64,000 nt of DNA, from the NCBI RefSeq assembly GCF_008033135.1, contig NZ_CP041335.1, positions 2,981,925 to 3,045,924 on the forward strand, given 5' to 3'. Origin of the DNA: Chitinolyticbacter meiyuanensis. Its GTDB lineage: Bacteria > Pseudomonadota > Gammaproteobacteria > Burkholderiales > Chitinibacteraceae. Positions 40,746-48,836 of this stretch are shown here, one piece after another (position 1 is the first letter of the stretch; each line of letters opens with the position of its first letter). The notes below the pieces were generated by a model, which ran no database searches, was not told the DNA's origin, and worked only from the letters and a program-made list of their open reading frames with translations. A program made the translations under genes and the position numbers.

Positions 40746-41966
40746 ATGACGCAAGAACACGCATTTATTGGCCGCCAACCCATCCTGAACCGACAACAGC
40801 AGATCATCGGCTACGAACTGCTGTTCCGGCTGAACAAGGATGCCGTCAGCGCCGAGTTCTCCAGCGATATGCAGGCCGGCACCAATGTGCTGGTCAATAC
40901 CATCTCCAACATGGGCACCGACTGGCTGGTGGGCAGCAAGCTCGCCTTCATCAACGTTGCCGAATCGATGCTGGAGAGCAACTTCCTTGAGCTGATGCAT
41001 CCACAACGCGTGGTACTCGAAGTGGTCGAGACCACGCACGCCACACCGGAATTGCTGGCTCGCCTCAAAGAGCTGCGCAATCAGGGCTTCGGCGTAGCGC
41101 TCGACGATTTCGTGCTGACGCCGCAGACCGCGCCGTTCATGGAATACGCCAACTACATCAAGCTCGACATCCAGCAGCTCGGCCTGCCACAAGTGCCGGC
41201 GCTGTCGAAGGAGCTGCGCAAGTTCCCGGTGCTGCAGGTCGCCGAGAAGGTCGAGACCAAGGAAGAATTCAAGCAGTGCCTCGATATCGGCCTCGACTGC
41301 TTCCAGGGCTATTACTTCGCCCACCCGGAAACGCTGTCGGCCAAGGTGATCAACCCCAGCTACGCCAACATCCTCAACCTGTTGAACATGCTGCGGAACA
41401 ATGCCGAGATCCGCGATATCGAGAATGCGTTGAAGCGCGATGTTGCGCTGTCTTTCAAGCTGCTGCGCTACATCAACTCGGTCGGTTTCGGCCTGTCGTG
41501 CGAGATCCAGTCATTCCGCCACGCCGTCACCATCCTGGGTTACCAGAAACTCTACCGCTGGCTCACGCTACTGCTGGTCACTGCCGGTGCCGAAACCGGT
41601 GCTCCACCCGCCCTGCTGAAAACCGCCGTCACTCGCGGCCGTTTGGTCGAACTGCTGGGCAGCCACCTGCTCGATGGCCAGGATCGCGACAATCTATTCA
41701 TCGTCGGCATGTTCTCGTTGCTCGACGTGCTGCTCGACATGCCGCTCGATCGCATCCTCGAAACGCTGATCCTGCCCGAATCGATCACCGATGCGCTGAT
41801 CAACCGTTCCGGCATGTACGGCCCGTTCCTGGAGCTCGCAGAAGCATGCGAGGACCCGGAAATGAGCGAGGTGCCGCGCCTGACCGAACAGCTGCAGATC
41901 ACACCGGACATGCTGAACCGCGCGCACGTGCAGGCGCTGTCTTGGGTCGAGGAGCTCGGCGTCTGA
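40746..41966 (+). CDS. EAL-HDOD signalling protein (YuxH family), probably without phosphodiesterase activity
   Basis: The 406-residue protein has an N-terminal EAL-like domain (1-200) and a C-terminal HDOD domain (about 205-400; LLNMLRNNAEIRDIENALKRDVALSFKLLRYINS). The EAL signature is degenerate: the first motif reads YELLFR and the metal/dimer loop DDFGTG reads LDDFVLTP, although LEVVET, INVAES and VAEKVET are recognisable. Proteins of this type usually do not cleave cyclic di-GMP; related ones act as regulators by binding partners. Its place at the end of the chemotaxis genes suggests a motility role, which is inference. Confidence 0.9.
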   Translation: MTQEHAFIGRQPILNRQQQIIGYELLFRLNKDAVSAEFSSDMQAGTNVLVNTISNMGTDWLVGSKLAFINVAESMLESNFLELMHPQRVVLEVVETTHATPELLARLKELRNQGFGVALDDFVLTPQTAPFMEYANYIKLDIQQLGLPQVPALSKELRKFPVLQVAEKVETKEEFKQCLDIGLDCFQGYYFAHPETLSAKVINPSYANILNLLNMLRNNAEIRDIENALKRDVALSFKLLRYINSVGFGLSCEIQSFRHAVTILGYQKLYRWLTLLLVTAGAETGAPPALLKTAVTRGRLVELLGSHLLDGQDRDNLFIVGMFSLLDVLLDMPLDRILETLILPESITDALINRSGMYGPFLELAEACEDPEMSEVPRLTEQLQITPDMLNRAHVQALSWVEELGV

Positions 41967-42010
41967 TTGAGCCAATTCTGGCCGGTCGTTTCCACGACTG
42001 GCTGGCTGGC

Positions 42011-42044
42011 AACAAAAAACCCCGCCTTGGCGGGGTTTTTTGTT
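42011..42044. terminator. Bidirectional rho-independent terminator
   Basis: AACAAAAAACCCCGCC and GGCGGGGTTTTTTGTT form a 16-base-pair stem with A and T runs at both ends, between the convergent EAL-HDOD and lipoprotein genes. It should terminate transcripts from both sides. Confidence 0.95.
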
Positions 42045-42058
42045 GGGTCAGGCGAGGA

Positions 42059-42688
42059 TCAGTTCGAGAACTCGCTCGATTCGACCACGTTCCAGCCCTT
42101 GCCGCGGTTTTCCAGATCCGAGGTCAGCTTGGCCGTGCCAACACCCTTCACCAGCTCGGCAAACTTGGGGAACTGGGCTTCGACGTCGGCATTGGTCTGC
42201 CACGGCGCCGGATTGGCGATCTTGTAGGTGTAGCCTACGTTGTGGCGGCTGTAGTTCGAGGTTTCCTCGACCACCTTGTCTTCGGCGATCTTTTCCACTT
42301 CCAACGTACCGCTGCAGAAGCCAGGGCCAGCGGGTTCGGTCAGGCCGGTGTAGAAGTTGGTGCCGTCTTCGGTCACCGTGAACTGCACCTTGCCGGCTTC
42401 GCCTTCGACCGGACCAGCCTGGATCAGGCCGGCCTTCACCAGGGCTGCCAGTTGGGCGCCATTCGGTTGGGTCAGCGCTTCGTACTTCTCTTCCACCGGC
42501 TCACCGAAGCGCACCGGCACGGCGATGCAGGTCTTTTCGGCGGTGCTGAGGTAGGCATTGATGGAGTTCACCAGCTCTTGCTGGTCAACAGCGGCGGACT
42601 TCTGTTCTTCACCCGACTTGCCACAAGCTGCCAGGCCCAATGCGGCCAGCGCAACAACCACGGCCATTCTCGTCGTCTTCTTCTGCAT
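42059..42688 (-). CDS. Lipoprotein of unknown function
   Basis: The 209-residue protein has a lipoprotein signal peptide with lipobox LAAC (lipid on Cys20). The mature part is soluble with two further cysteines (KTCIAVP and GFCSGT) that may form a disulfide. It carries repeated alternation of YEALTQPNGAQLAALVKAGLI and VQFTVTEDGTNFY. I do not recognise the family with certainty. The N-terminal half of the mature part resembles winged-helix-like PepSY-less lipoproteins only in general. The ATG at 42688 has AAGGGGA upstream; in-frame codons further upstream are rejected because they disrupt the signal peptide. Confidence 0.75.
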   Translation of the reverse strand: MQKKTTRMAVVVALAALGLAACGKSGEEQKSAAVDQQELVNSINAYLSTAEKTCIAVPVRFGEPVEEKYEALTQPNGAQLAALVKAGLIQAGPVEGEAGKVQFTVTEDGTNFYTGLTEPAGPGFCSGTLEVEKIAEDKVVEETSNYSRHNVGYTYKIANPAPWQTNADVEAQFPKFAELVKGVGTAKLTSDLENRGKGWNVVESSEFSN

Positions 42689-42807
42689 GGTGGTCCCCTT
42701 GGTTTGCTTCACATCTGCAGGGCCAGAGAATAACACCCACATCCGGCTTGTGGTATCGATCACATCAAAAACTGTCGACAACGTCGATGCAAACACCCAT
42801 ACGGCAT

Positions 42808-43206
42808 TCAACGTGCTGGATCGAAGCCGATAGCGACCGAATTGATGCAGTAGCGCTCACCGGTCGGTTCCGGGCCATCGGGAAACACATGGCCCAGATG
42901 GGCATCGCAACGGGCGCAGCGCACCTCCACCCGCGCCATGCCATGGCTGTAGTCGGCCAGACGCACGATGGCGCCCTCTTCGGCCTCCTCCCAGAAGCTA
43001 GGCCAGCCGCAGCCCGCATCGAACTTGGTATCGGCGTGGAACAACAAGGCACCGCAGCAGATGCAGTGATAGTCGCCCGCTTCGTTGCGGCGATAGTGCT
43101 CGCCACTGAACGGACGCTCGGTGCCCGCCTCGCGGGTGACGCGGTATTGCTCCGGTGTCAGCTGAGCCCGCCATTCGGCCTCGGTCTTGACGATCTTGTC
43201 ACTCAT
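42808..43206 (-). CDS. msrB: Peptide methionine (R)-S-oxide reductase MsrB
   Basis: MsrB repairs oxidised methionine (R-sulfoxide) in proteins. The 132 residues contain two zinc CxxC pairs (CICCG and CARC) and the catalytic block [11 protein letters not shown]. The final conserved stretch is [24 protein letters not shown], with Cys as the nucleophile. The length is standard for a stand-alone cytoplasmic MsrB. The ATG overlaps the stop of the HPP gene by ATGA and an AGGAG site lies inside the end of that gene, so the two are translationally coupled. msrA is not adjacent. Confidence 0.96.
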   Translation of the reverse strand: MSDKIVKTEAEWRAQLTPEQYRVTREAGTERPFSGEHYRRNEAGDYHCICCGALLFHADTKFDAGCGWPSFWEEAEEGAIVRLADYSHGMARVEVRCARCDAHLGHVFPDGPEPTGERYCINSVAIGFDPAR

Positions 43207-44309
43207 CGCATAGCTCCTTTGATCGGCGGCGGGTACAACGCCAGCAACTGGGCGGGCCGCACCACGCCAAGCAGCCGGTGGTCGGCATCGACCACATAGG
43301 CGGCTGCCTGAGACTGCAACATGGGGACAAGCGCCGTCCACGGCAAGTCCGCGCCGACCGTCGCCGCAGGTCGCATCCATACCACTACATGCTCGCCAGC
43401 GCGGCGCAGCAGCAGGTCAGCCACCGCGGCGAGCTGCCCGCTGGCAGGCCCGGCGTCGAACAGCTGTTGCCAACCCAGTGTGCCGAGCAGACGCCCATCA
43501 GCATCGAGTACCGCCACTTCGCCGTGCGCTTCCAGTGCAGGCCAGACGGCACGCAGTGTGTCATCCGGCGCTACGGTGGCCGGCATTGATCGCGCCAGAT
43601 CAATGCAGCGTGGCGCCCCAGGCTGGCGCGCCAGCGCGTGTCGCTCGGCCTCTGCAGCAAGTTCGGCCAGCGCCTCGGGGGTGATGTCGACCACCTCGCC
43701 GGCCCGGCCCAGCGCCGCCTCCCAATCCGCTTCGTTCACCCTGGCTGTCGGCTTGCGCTCGCTCTCGCGCGGCGTGGGGTAACGCCGGCCGCGCACCGCA
43801 TTGTTGGCGATCAGCGCCACTGCCAGCAGCAGCAAGGCGTTGAGCCCCACCGGCAACAGCGCGAAGCCGAATCCCAGCTGGCGCACGCTCTCGCCACCGA
43901 TCACCGCGGTCAGTGCGGCGGCACCACCGGGTGGGTGCAGGCTGCGGGTGTAGTGCATGGCGACGATGGCCGCGCCAACGGCCAGACCCGCCACCGGCCA
44001 GCTTGCAGGCAGGTAGCGCGCGCAGGCAACCCCCACCAAGGCCGAGATCACCTGCCCGCCAACCAGGGGCCAAGGCTGGCCCAGTGGGCTGTGCGGCAGG
44101 CCGAACACGATGACCGACGAGGCGCCCATCGAGGCGACCAGCCAAGGCACCGCCTCGGCACCGACCAGCAGATGGGTCAGCCCGCCAGTGACGGCGATGC
44201 CCAGTACCGCCAGCAACCCGGCACGCCAGCGTTCCAGATGTCCGACCTGTGCCGCGGCGGGCCAGAAACGCGCCAGGCGGCGCGGCCATCGACTGGAAGC
44301 TGAAAACAT
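43203..44309 (-). CDS. HPP-family membrane protein with tandem CBS domains
   Basis: The 368-residue protein has an N-terminal HPP membrane domain with about five hydrophobic segments (about 25-180), including the [26 protein letters not shown] and [11 protein letters not shown] family signatures. A linker and two CBS motifs (about 235-365; [35 protein letters not shown], then [18 protein letters not shown]) follow. CBS pairs bind adenine nucleotides and regulate transporters. HPP proteins are membrane proteins of uncertain function; plant and cyanobacterial members have been linked to nitrite transport. The ATG at 44309 is preferred to a TTG two codons upstream. It is coupled to msrB. Confidence 0.9.
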   Translation of the reverse strand: MFSASSRWPRRLARFWPAAAQVGHLERWRAGLLAVLGIAVTGGLTHLLVGAEAVPWLVASMGASSVIVFGLPHSPLGQPWPLVGGQVISALVGVACARYLPASWPVAGLAVGAAIVAMHYTRSLHPPGGAAALTAVIGGESVRQLGFGFALLPVGLNALLLLAVALIANNAVRGRRYPTPRESERKPTARVNEADWEAALGRAGEVVDITPEALAELAAEAERHALARQPGAPRCIDLARSMPATVAPDDTLRAVWPALEAHGEVAVLDADGRLLGTLGWQQLFDAGPASGQLAAVADLLLRRAGEHVVVWMRPAATVGADLPWTALVPMLQSQAAAYVVDADHRLLGVVRPAQLLALYPPPIKGAMR

Positions 44310-44358
44310 GGGCAAGGCAGCTCGAGGAAAAGCCGCATTCTAACGGATGCGCACCAAA

Positions 44359-45876
44359 TCAGAGCGTCAGCAATGCCATCCGCACAGCCTCGACCACCGC
44401 CGGCCAATCGCCCGGCCGCGGCTGGCGAAACAGCCGCAGCGTTGGATACCAGGGGCTGTCGTCGCGCGCCAATAGCCAGCGCCAGTCGGCGTCGAAGCGG
44501 CTCATCAGCCACACCGGCTTGCCCAATGCACCAGCGAGGTGCGCCACCGAGGTGCACGAGGTCAGCACCAGATCGAGCCCGGCCACGTAGGCTGCGGTTG
44601 CATCGAAATCCGCCCAGTCGGCACTTTCGTCCACCAGATCGAAACCTGCAGCCCGCGCTGCCTCGCCCTGCCCTTGCTGCAGGTTGTGCCAACGCAGCGG
44701 CAACGGCGCCAGCTGGCGCAGCAGGCCGAGCGGCACAGTGCGGCGCGCGTTGTCCAACTGGCTCGGGCTACCGGTCCAGCACAAGCCGACATGGCGTTCG
44801 CCGGCAGCGAATTGTCGTGCAGGCTGGCTGCTCTGCAAGTACGGCGCGGCATAGTTGGCAAGACGAGACTCGTCGATTCCCAGCACGCCGGCCAGCGACA
44901 TGATGGGGATCCAGTGGCTGTAACCGCTGGCAATGGGAATGGCATCGAGCACCGTGACCGCATCGCCCAGGCTTGTCGCCAGCAGCCGCAACAGCGGCGT
45001 CGGACAGACCAGCGTGACGGCGGCGAAACGTGCGCGCAGCCCCGGCACAAAGCGGGCGAACTGCAACACGTCGCCAAAGCCCTGCTCGGCCACGATCAGC
45101 AGGCGGGCGCTCGCAGCCACCGCCTCGCCACGCCAGCGCGGCAATGCGATGTCCGGCTCGGCGATACCGCAGGCCGCCCAGCGTGCTTCGTAGCCATCCC
45201 AGCCATCCGCCCAGCGCCCTTGCAGCAGATCGAGCGTGCCGAGCGCATAACGGCTCAGCGCGCTGTCGGACAGGACCAGTGCGGTGGAATAGCCGGCACG
45301 GGCCGCGTCCCAGTCGCCCAGCGCACGATGGCAGCCGGCCAGGTTATGGCAGGCGTCGGCATGACGCGGTGACAGCGCCAACACCCGCTGGAACCCTCCC
45401 CGGGCCGCCGTCACGTCGCCACGATCACGCCACAGGCAGGCCAGGTTGTAGTGCGCCTCGACCAAGGCCGGCGCCAGCCGGATCGCGGTGAGGAAATGCT
45501 GTTCGGCGGTATCGGTTTCGCCCTCGTCGCGCAGCAGGTTGCCGAGGTTGTAGTGCGCCAGCGCGTGGCCCGGCTCTGCGTGCAGCAAGGCCTGCAACGC
45601 TTCCCGCGCGCCAGCGTTGTCGCCCTGGGTACGCAGCACCGCCGCCCAGTTGAGGCGCAATGCCGACGAGGCCGGATCAAGCGCTAGCGCCCGCTGCAGC
45701 GCCTGCCCGGCCGCGCTGGCATCACCGAGGCGCACGCAGGCCTGGCCCAGCGCCGCCCAGCCCGCCACCACGCGCGGCTCGGCCTGCAGTGCAGTTTCCA
45801 GCAGGTGCCGCGCCTTGGCGTAGTCGCCACTGCGACAAGCGGCGATGCCGGCTTCCAGCGTGACCGCTGCGTTCAC
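44359..45876 (-). CDS. Tetratricopeptide-repeat protein with glycosyltransferase (GT9/GT41-like) C-terminal domain
   Basis: The 505-residue protein has six or more TPR units in the first 250 residues (GDYAKARHLLETALQAEPRVVAGWAALGQACVRLGDASAAGQALQRALALDP). A Rossmann-like domain with EQGFGDVLQFARFVPGL and a C-terminal donor-site-like half (VGLCWTGSPSQLDNARRTVPL; GLDLVLTSCTSVAHLAGALGKPVWLM) follow. This is a common proteobacterial family annotated as TPR glycosyltransferase-like; substrate and even activity are unproven. It starts at a GTG that overlaps the stop of the alpha/beta hydrolase gene (GTGA). The much longer open frame upstream is a shadow of that gene. Confidence 0.85.
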   Translation of the reverse strand: MNAAVTLEAGIAACRSGDYAKARHLLETALQAEPRVVAGWAALGQACVRLGDASAAGQALQRALALDPASSALRLNWAAVLRTQGDNAGAREALQALLHAEPGHALAHYNLGNLLRDEGETDTAEQHFLTAIRLAPALVEAHYNLACLWRDRGDVTAARGGFQRVLALSPRHADACHNLAGCHRALGDWDAARAGYSTALVLSDSALSRYALGTLDLLQGRWADGWDGYEARWAACGIAEPDIALPRWRGEAVAASARLLIVAEQGFGDVLQFARFVPGLRARFAAVTLVCPTPLLRLLATSLGDAVTVLDAIPIASGYSHWIPIMSLAGVLGIDESRLANYAAPYLQSSQPARQFAAGERHVGLCWTGSPSQLDNARRTVPLGLLRQLAPLPLRWHNLQQGQGEAARAAGFDLVDESADWADFDATAAYVAGLDLVLTSCTSVAHLAGALGKPVWLMSRFDADWRWLLARDDSPWYPTLRLFRQPRPGDWPAVVEAVRMALLTL

Positions 45877-46691
45877 GAGCGCCCTCCGCTCCAGCCGGTG
45901 ATCAGCCAGTGGGCCACGCGCGCCGCCACCGTTTCCCAGTTGGCGTCCAGCATCAACGCGTGGCCGATGTCGTCCACCCACTCCGGCTCCACATGCCAGG
46001 CACGTGCCGTGGCCCAGACGTCCACCGGCGGGATGATGCGGTCGTGTCTCACCCCGAGCACCAGGCAAGGGATCTCGGGTGGATTGCGCAGCAGCATCAT
46101 GGGATGCGGCAGCATCAGTTCCGCCAGCACGCGGGACGACTCCGGTTGCGCCTGCGCGGCAAAGGCGGCCAATTGGGGGCGGCCGAGCGCCGGGCTGAAC
46201 AGCAGCTCGCGCAACAGCGCAAGATCGAGCATTTCCTGCCCCAGGTGCCACTGGAAGCGGTTGAGCCCCAGCAGCAGGTGCGGTGCCGACCAGCCCATGT
46301 AGGCAAACGAGGCCGCGAGGCCATAGGGCGCAACGCTGGCGAGCAGCGCGAGCCCCGCCACCGGTGCCTCGCGGGCCAGCCGCTGTGCGATATGCCCGCC
46401 CAGCGAATGCGCGATCAGGATCGGCGGTTCGGGCAGGCGGGCACAGGCCTGCGCCAGGTCTTCCTGGAGATCGGCGAGGCCAAACCAGTCCAGCCGCTCC
46501 CTGCCCTCGCTGCCGGCATGGCCGGAAAAGCTCAGCGCGTGGCAGTCGTAGCCCAGGCCGGCGAAATACGGCATGAAGGTTTCCGCCCAGCACCAGGCCC
46601 CCACATAGGCGCCGTGCACGAACAACAAGGGCGGTGCAGTGCGGGCGACACCGGCGGGCGGGCGATGCAGCAGTTCGATCTGGCGGCCCAT
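45873..46691 (-). CDS. Alpha/beta hydrolase
   Basis: The 272-residue protein has the alpha/beta hydrolase fold: oxyanion loop LLFVHGAYVGAWCW, nucleophile elbow IAHSLGGHIAQRLA (Ser), an Asp in the LVLGVRHDRIIPP strand and the catalytic His in DDIGHALMLD. No signal peptide is seen. Its ATG overlaps the stop of the phospholipase A gene by one base (TGATG), and its stop overlaps the next start, so all three genes are translationally coupled. A role in handling lysophospholipids or fatty-acid esters from the phospholipase is plausible but only inferred. Confidence 0.88.
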   Translation of the reverse strand: MGRQIELLHRPPAGVARTAPPLLFVHGAYVGAWCWAETFMPYFAGLGYDCHALSFSGHAGSEGRERLDWFGLADLQEDLAQACARLPEPPILIAHSLGGHIAQRLAREAPVAGLALLASVAPYGLAASFAYMGWSAPHLLLGLNRFQWHLGQEMLDLALLRELLFSPALGRPQLAAFAAQAQPESSRVLAELMLPHPMMLLRNPPEIPCLVLGVRHDRIIPPVDVWATARAWHVEPEWVDDIGHALMLDANWETVAARVAHWLITGWSGGRS

Positions 46692-47794
46692 CAGCGCACC
46701 AGCCCCACGCCGACGCGCACCGCCTCGGTCTTCTGGTCGTAGGTGCGCAGCGTTTCGCTGTAGCCCTTCCAGTACTGCAGGTAGGCGAACAGGTCGAGCC
46801 CGGTGAGGAAGCGCAGCGGATAGGCCACATCGATCTGGGCACCGGCCTTGCCGCTGGTGCCGACGCGGGCCAGCGCGCCCACCGTCAGGCCCTGGCCGTC
46901 GCCCGCGCGAAAGCGCCAATCGACGTAGCCGCGATAGTCGGCGATGTCCGGGTTGTTTTCCATATCGGTCACGTAGCTGGCGAATACCGGCGAGAACACC
47001 AGGTGGCGGGCGTTGACGTTGCCCCAGGTGAAGGTGGGCGTGATGTAGAGCTGGTTGAGATCGCGCGAATCGTCGCCGTCCTTGCCGTTGGATTCGTGGC
47101 GAAAGCCGAAGGCCAGATCGAAGCGATCCACCATCGGCAGCTCAACCAGGTTGGCGCGCTCGAAGAACAGCTCCGGCTTGTAGCTGGTGTCGTAAAACGG
47201 CGTGGAATCGAGGCTGAGATCCCACAGCGAAGTCTGGGTATAGGCGAAGCGCAGCCCGGCAAGCCAGGGGTGGCGCTGCGCAATAGCGCTGTCCGGATCG
47301 AATATCTGGTAGCGGAAGCTGAACTGGAAGCGCGCGTCGTCGCCATTGCCGTTGAACAGGAAGTACATCGGCTCGTGCGGCGCGAAGCGCGCGGCAGCGA
47401 AGTTCTGCAGCGCCGTGTTCTGGATCTGCGATTCGACCGGCTTGGCCTGCACAACCGGCGGCTGTGCCGCTGCAACGGGCGCCAGCACGGCCGCCTCCGC
47501 CGTCGTCACGGCAGCGGGTGCCGGATCGATCGCATAGCGCAGCAACCTAGCACTGGTCGGCGCCAGCTCGAACGGCTGCGCTTCGCCCTGCAGCGTGCAC
47601 GGCCGCGAGCCCGGGCAGGTCAATCGGGCGGCGGGCGTGACCGATTCGGCCTGGTCATTGCGATTGACGTAGAGCACGTCGATGGTGGCTGCGCCGGGAA
47701 GCGCTGGCAGGAAGACGGTTTCCTCGGCAAGCGCGCCGGTAACGGCGAGCGTGAGGCCAAGAGCGGCAGGCAAGAGGGAAGGAAGGAAGCGCAT
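46691..47794 (-). CDS. pldA: Outer-membrane phospholipase A (PldA-like)
   Basis: The 367-residue precursor has a signal peptide (MRFLPSLLPAALGLTLAVTGALA). An N-terminal soluble region of about 110 residues is not present in E. coli PldA (289 residues). A 12-strand barrel follows, with the family motifs YTQTSLWDLSLDSTPFYDTSYKPEL and FGFRHESNGKDGDDSRDLNQLYI. The latter contains the His-Ser active site and the calcium-site Ser. It hydrolyses phospholipids in the outer membrane, usually when the membrane is disturbed, which activates it by dimerisation. The ATG at 47794 is chosen to give the signal peptide. It is the first gene of a coupled three-gene operon. Confidence 0.92.
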   Translation of the reverse strand: MRFLPSLLPAALGLTLAVTGALAEETVFLPALPGAATIDVLYVNRNDQAESVTPAARLTCPGSRPCTLQGEAQPFELAPTSARLLRYAIDPAPAAVTTAEAAVLAPVAAAQPPVVQAKPVESQIQNTALQNFAAARFAPHEPMYFLFNGNGDDARFQFSFRYQIFDPDSAIAQRHPWLAGLRFAYTQTSLWDLSLDSTPFYDTSYKPELFFERANLVELPMVDRFDLAFGFRHESNGKDGDDSRDLNQLYITPTFTWGNVNARHLVFSPVFASYVTDMENNPDIADYRGYVDWRFRAGDGQGLTVGALARVGTSGKAGAQIDVAYPLRFLTGLDLFAYLQYWKGYSETLRTYDQKTEAVRVGVGLVR

Positions 47795-47839
47795 TCCCCG
47801 ATTATCGTCAGAATCGTCCGGCAAGGCGACCGGTGCCCG

Positions 47840-48724
47840 TCAGCCCGGAGCTGCCAGTTCTCGCGGCGCGCGCTTCAGCTCCTGCAGTACCTGGCCGGGA
47901 TTGATGTCGAAGTGCTGGCGAAACCGCCGGGAGAAGCTGGCGATCTCCAGATAGCCGACGCTGGCCGCCACCTCGCCGACATTGCCGGCCCCTGCCAGCA
48001 ACAGCTCGCGCGCTCGCGCCATGCGCCGGTCGATGATGAGCTGCTGCGGCGCGGCGCCCAGATGGCGTACGCACAGCCGTTGCAGATGGGCCGGGCTCAC
48101 ACCGTACTGGGCCGCCAGCGCCTCCACCCGCCAGTCCGCCGCCGGCTCGCGCCGCACCTGCTCGAACAGGGCCTCCAGCCGCGCCTTCACCGCGTCGCCT
48201 GCCTCGGTGCTTGCCAGCATCCGCTTCAACAGGTCGACCACCAGCAGCAGCGTCGGGCCGGCGTGGTTGTCGTGCGGGATGCTCGCCTCCTCGCACAGCA
48301 GAGCCACCGCATGCAGCAGGCTCTCGCCGTGCAGCACCGGGCGCACGCTGGCCTGGCTGCCGGCCAGCATGGCCCAGCGCGGCGCATCGTTGAACAGGAA
48401 CCAGGCCATCCGCCAGCGCTCGCCGGCCAGCCGGAAACCACGCTGGCCCAGTGCCGGCAGCACCGCCATCTGGCCGGGGCCGACAGCCAGTCGTTTGTCG
48501 CCGTCGATCACCTCGCCCTCGCCGTCCACACTGATCAGCACGATGTGGAACGGCGCACCGATACGCTCCACGTGCAAGGCTTCGCGGGCTTCCGAATGGC
48601 CGATCATCAGCAGGTCGTGGTCTGCCAGCGCGCGCAGATGCGGGTGGTAGAAGATGCGGGCACCCACCGACTTTTGCCGGGTTTGCGCACTGATATCGAA
48701 CATTTCCTGATAAATCGTCGACAT
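47840..48724 (-). CDS. AraC-family transcriptional regulator
   Basis: The 294-residue protein has an N-terminal cupin-like sensor domain (about 20-180; HIVLISVDGEGEVIDGDKRLAVGPGQMAVLPALG). Two C-terminal helix-turn-helix motifs follow (WRVEALAAQYGVSPAHLQRLCVRHLGAAPQQLIIDRRMARARELL, then VGEVAASVGYLEIASFSRRFRQHFDINPGQVLQ). It diverges from the chitinase gene with 112 bases between the starts, so it likely controls the chitinase and itself, perhaps in response to a sugar. The ATG at 48724 with GGAG is chosen; a longer in-frame reading overlaps the chitinase leader. Confidence 0.9.
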   Translation of the reverse strand: MSTIYQEMFDISAQTRQKSVGARIFYHPHLRALADHDLLMIGHSEAREALHVERIGAPFHIVLISVDGEGEVIDGDKRLAVGPGQMAVLPALGQRGFRLAGERWRMAWFLFNDAPRWAMLAGSQASVRPVLHGESLLHAVALLCEEASIPHDNHAGPTLLLVVDLLKRMLASTEAGDAVKARLEALFEQVRREPAADWRVEALAAQYGVSPAHLQRLCVRHLGAAPQQLIIDRRMARARELLLAGAGNVGEVAASVGYLEIASFSRRFRQHFDINPGQVLQELKRAPRELAAPG

Positions 48725-48770
48725 GGCGACTCCATGCGGGATTCGGACAAAGATGACCATCAGATTGCGA

Positions 48771-48785
48771 CATTCCAGCGGAATG
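48771..48785. promoter_or_regulatory. Palindrome in the AraC-chitinase divergent region
   Basis: CATTCC, AGC, GGAATG is a perfect 6-base inverted repeat midway between the two starts (47 and 52 bases from them). It is a candidate regulator binding site, though AraC proteins often prefer direct repeats. Confidence 0.4.
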
Positions 48786-48836
48786 CTCAATCGCTTACTG
48801 TCTGCGTCGAGCAAGTCCCATAACGAGGAGTCACCG

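Noticed and set aside
45877..46842. Long upstream extension of the TPR glycosyltransferase frame
   Set aside because: It is a shadow of the alpha/beta hydrolase gene; the GTG overlapping that gene's stop is the sensible start.
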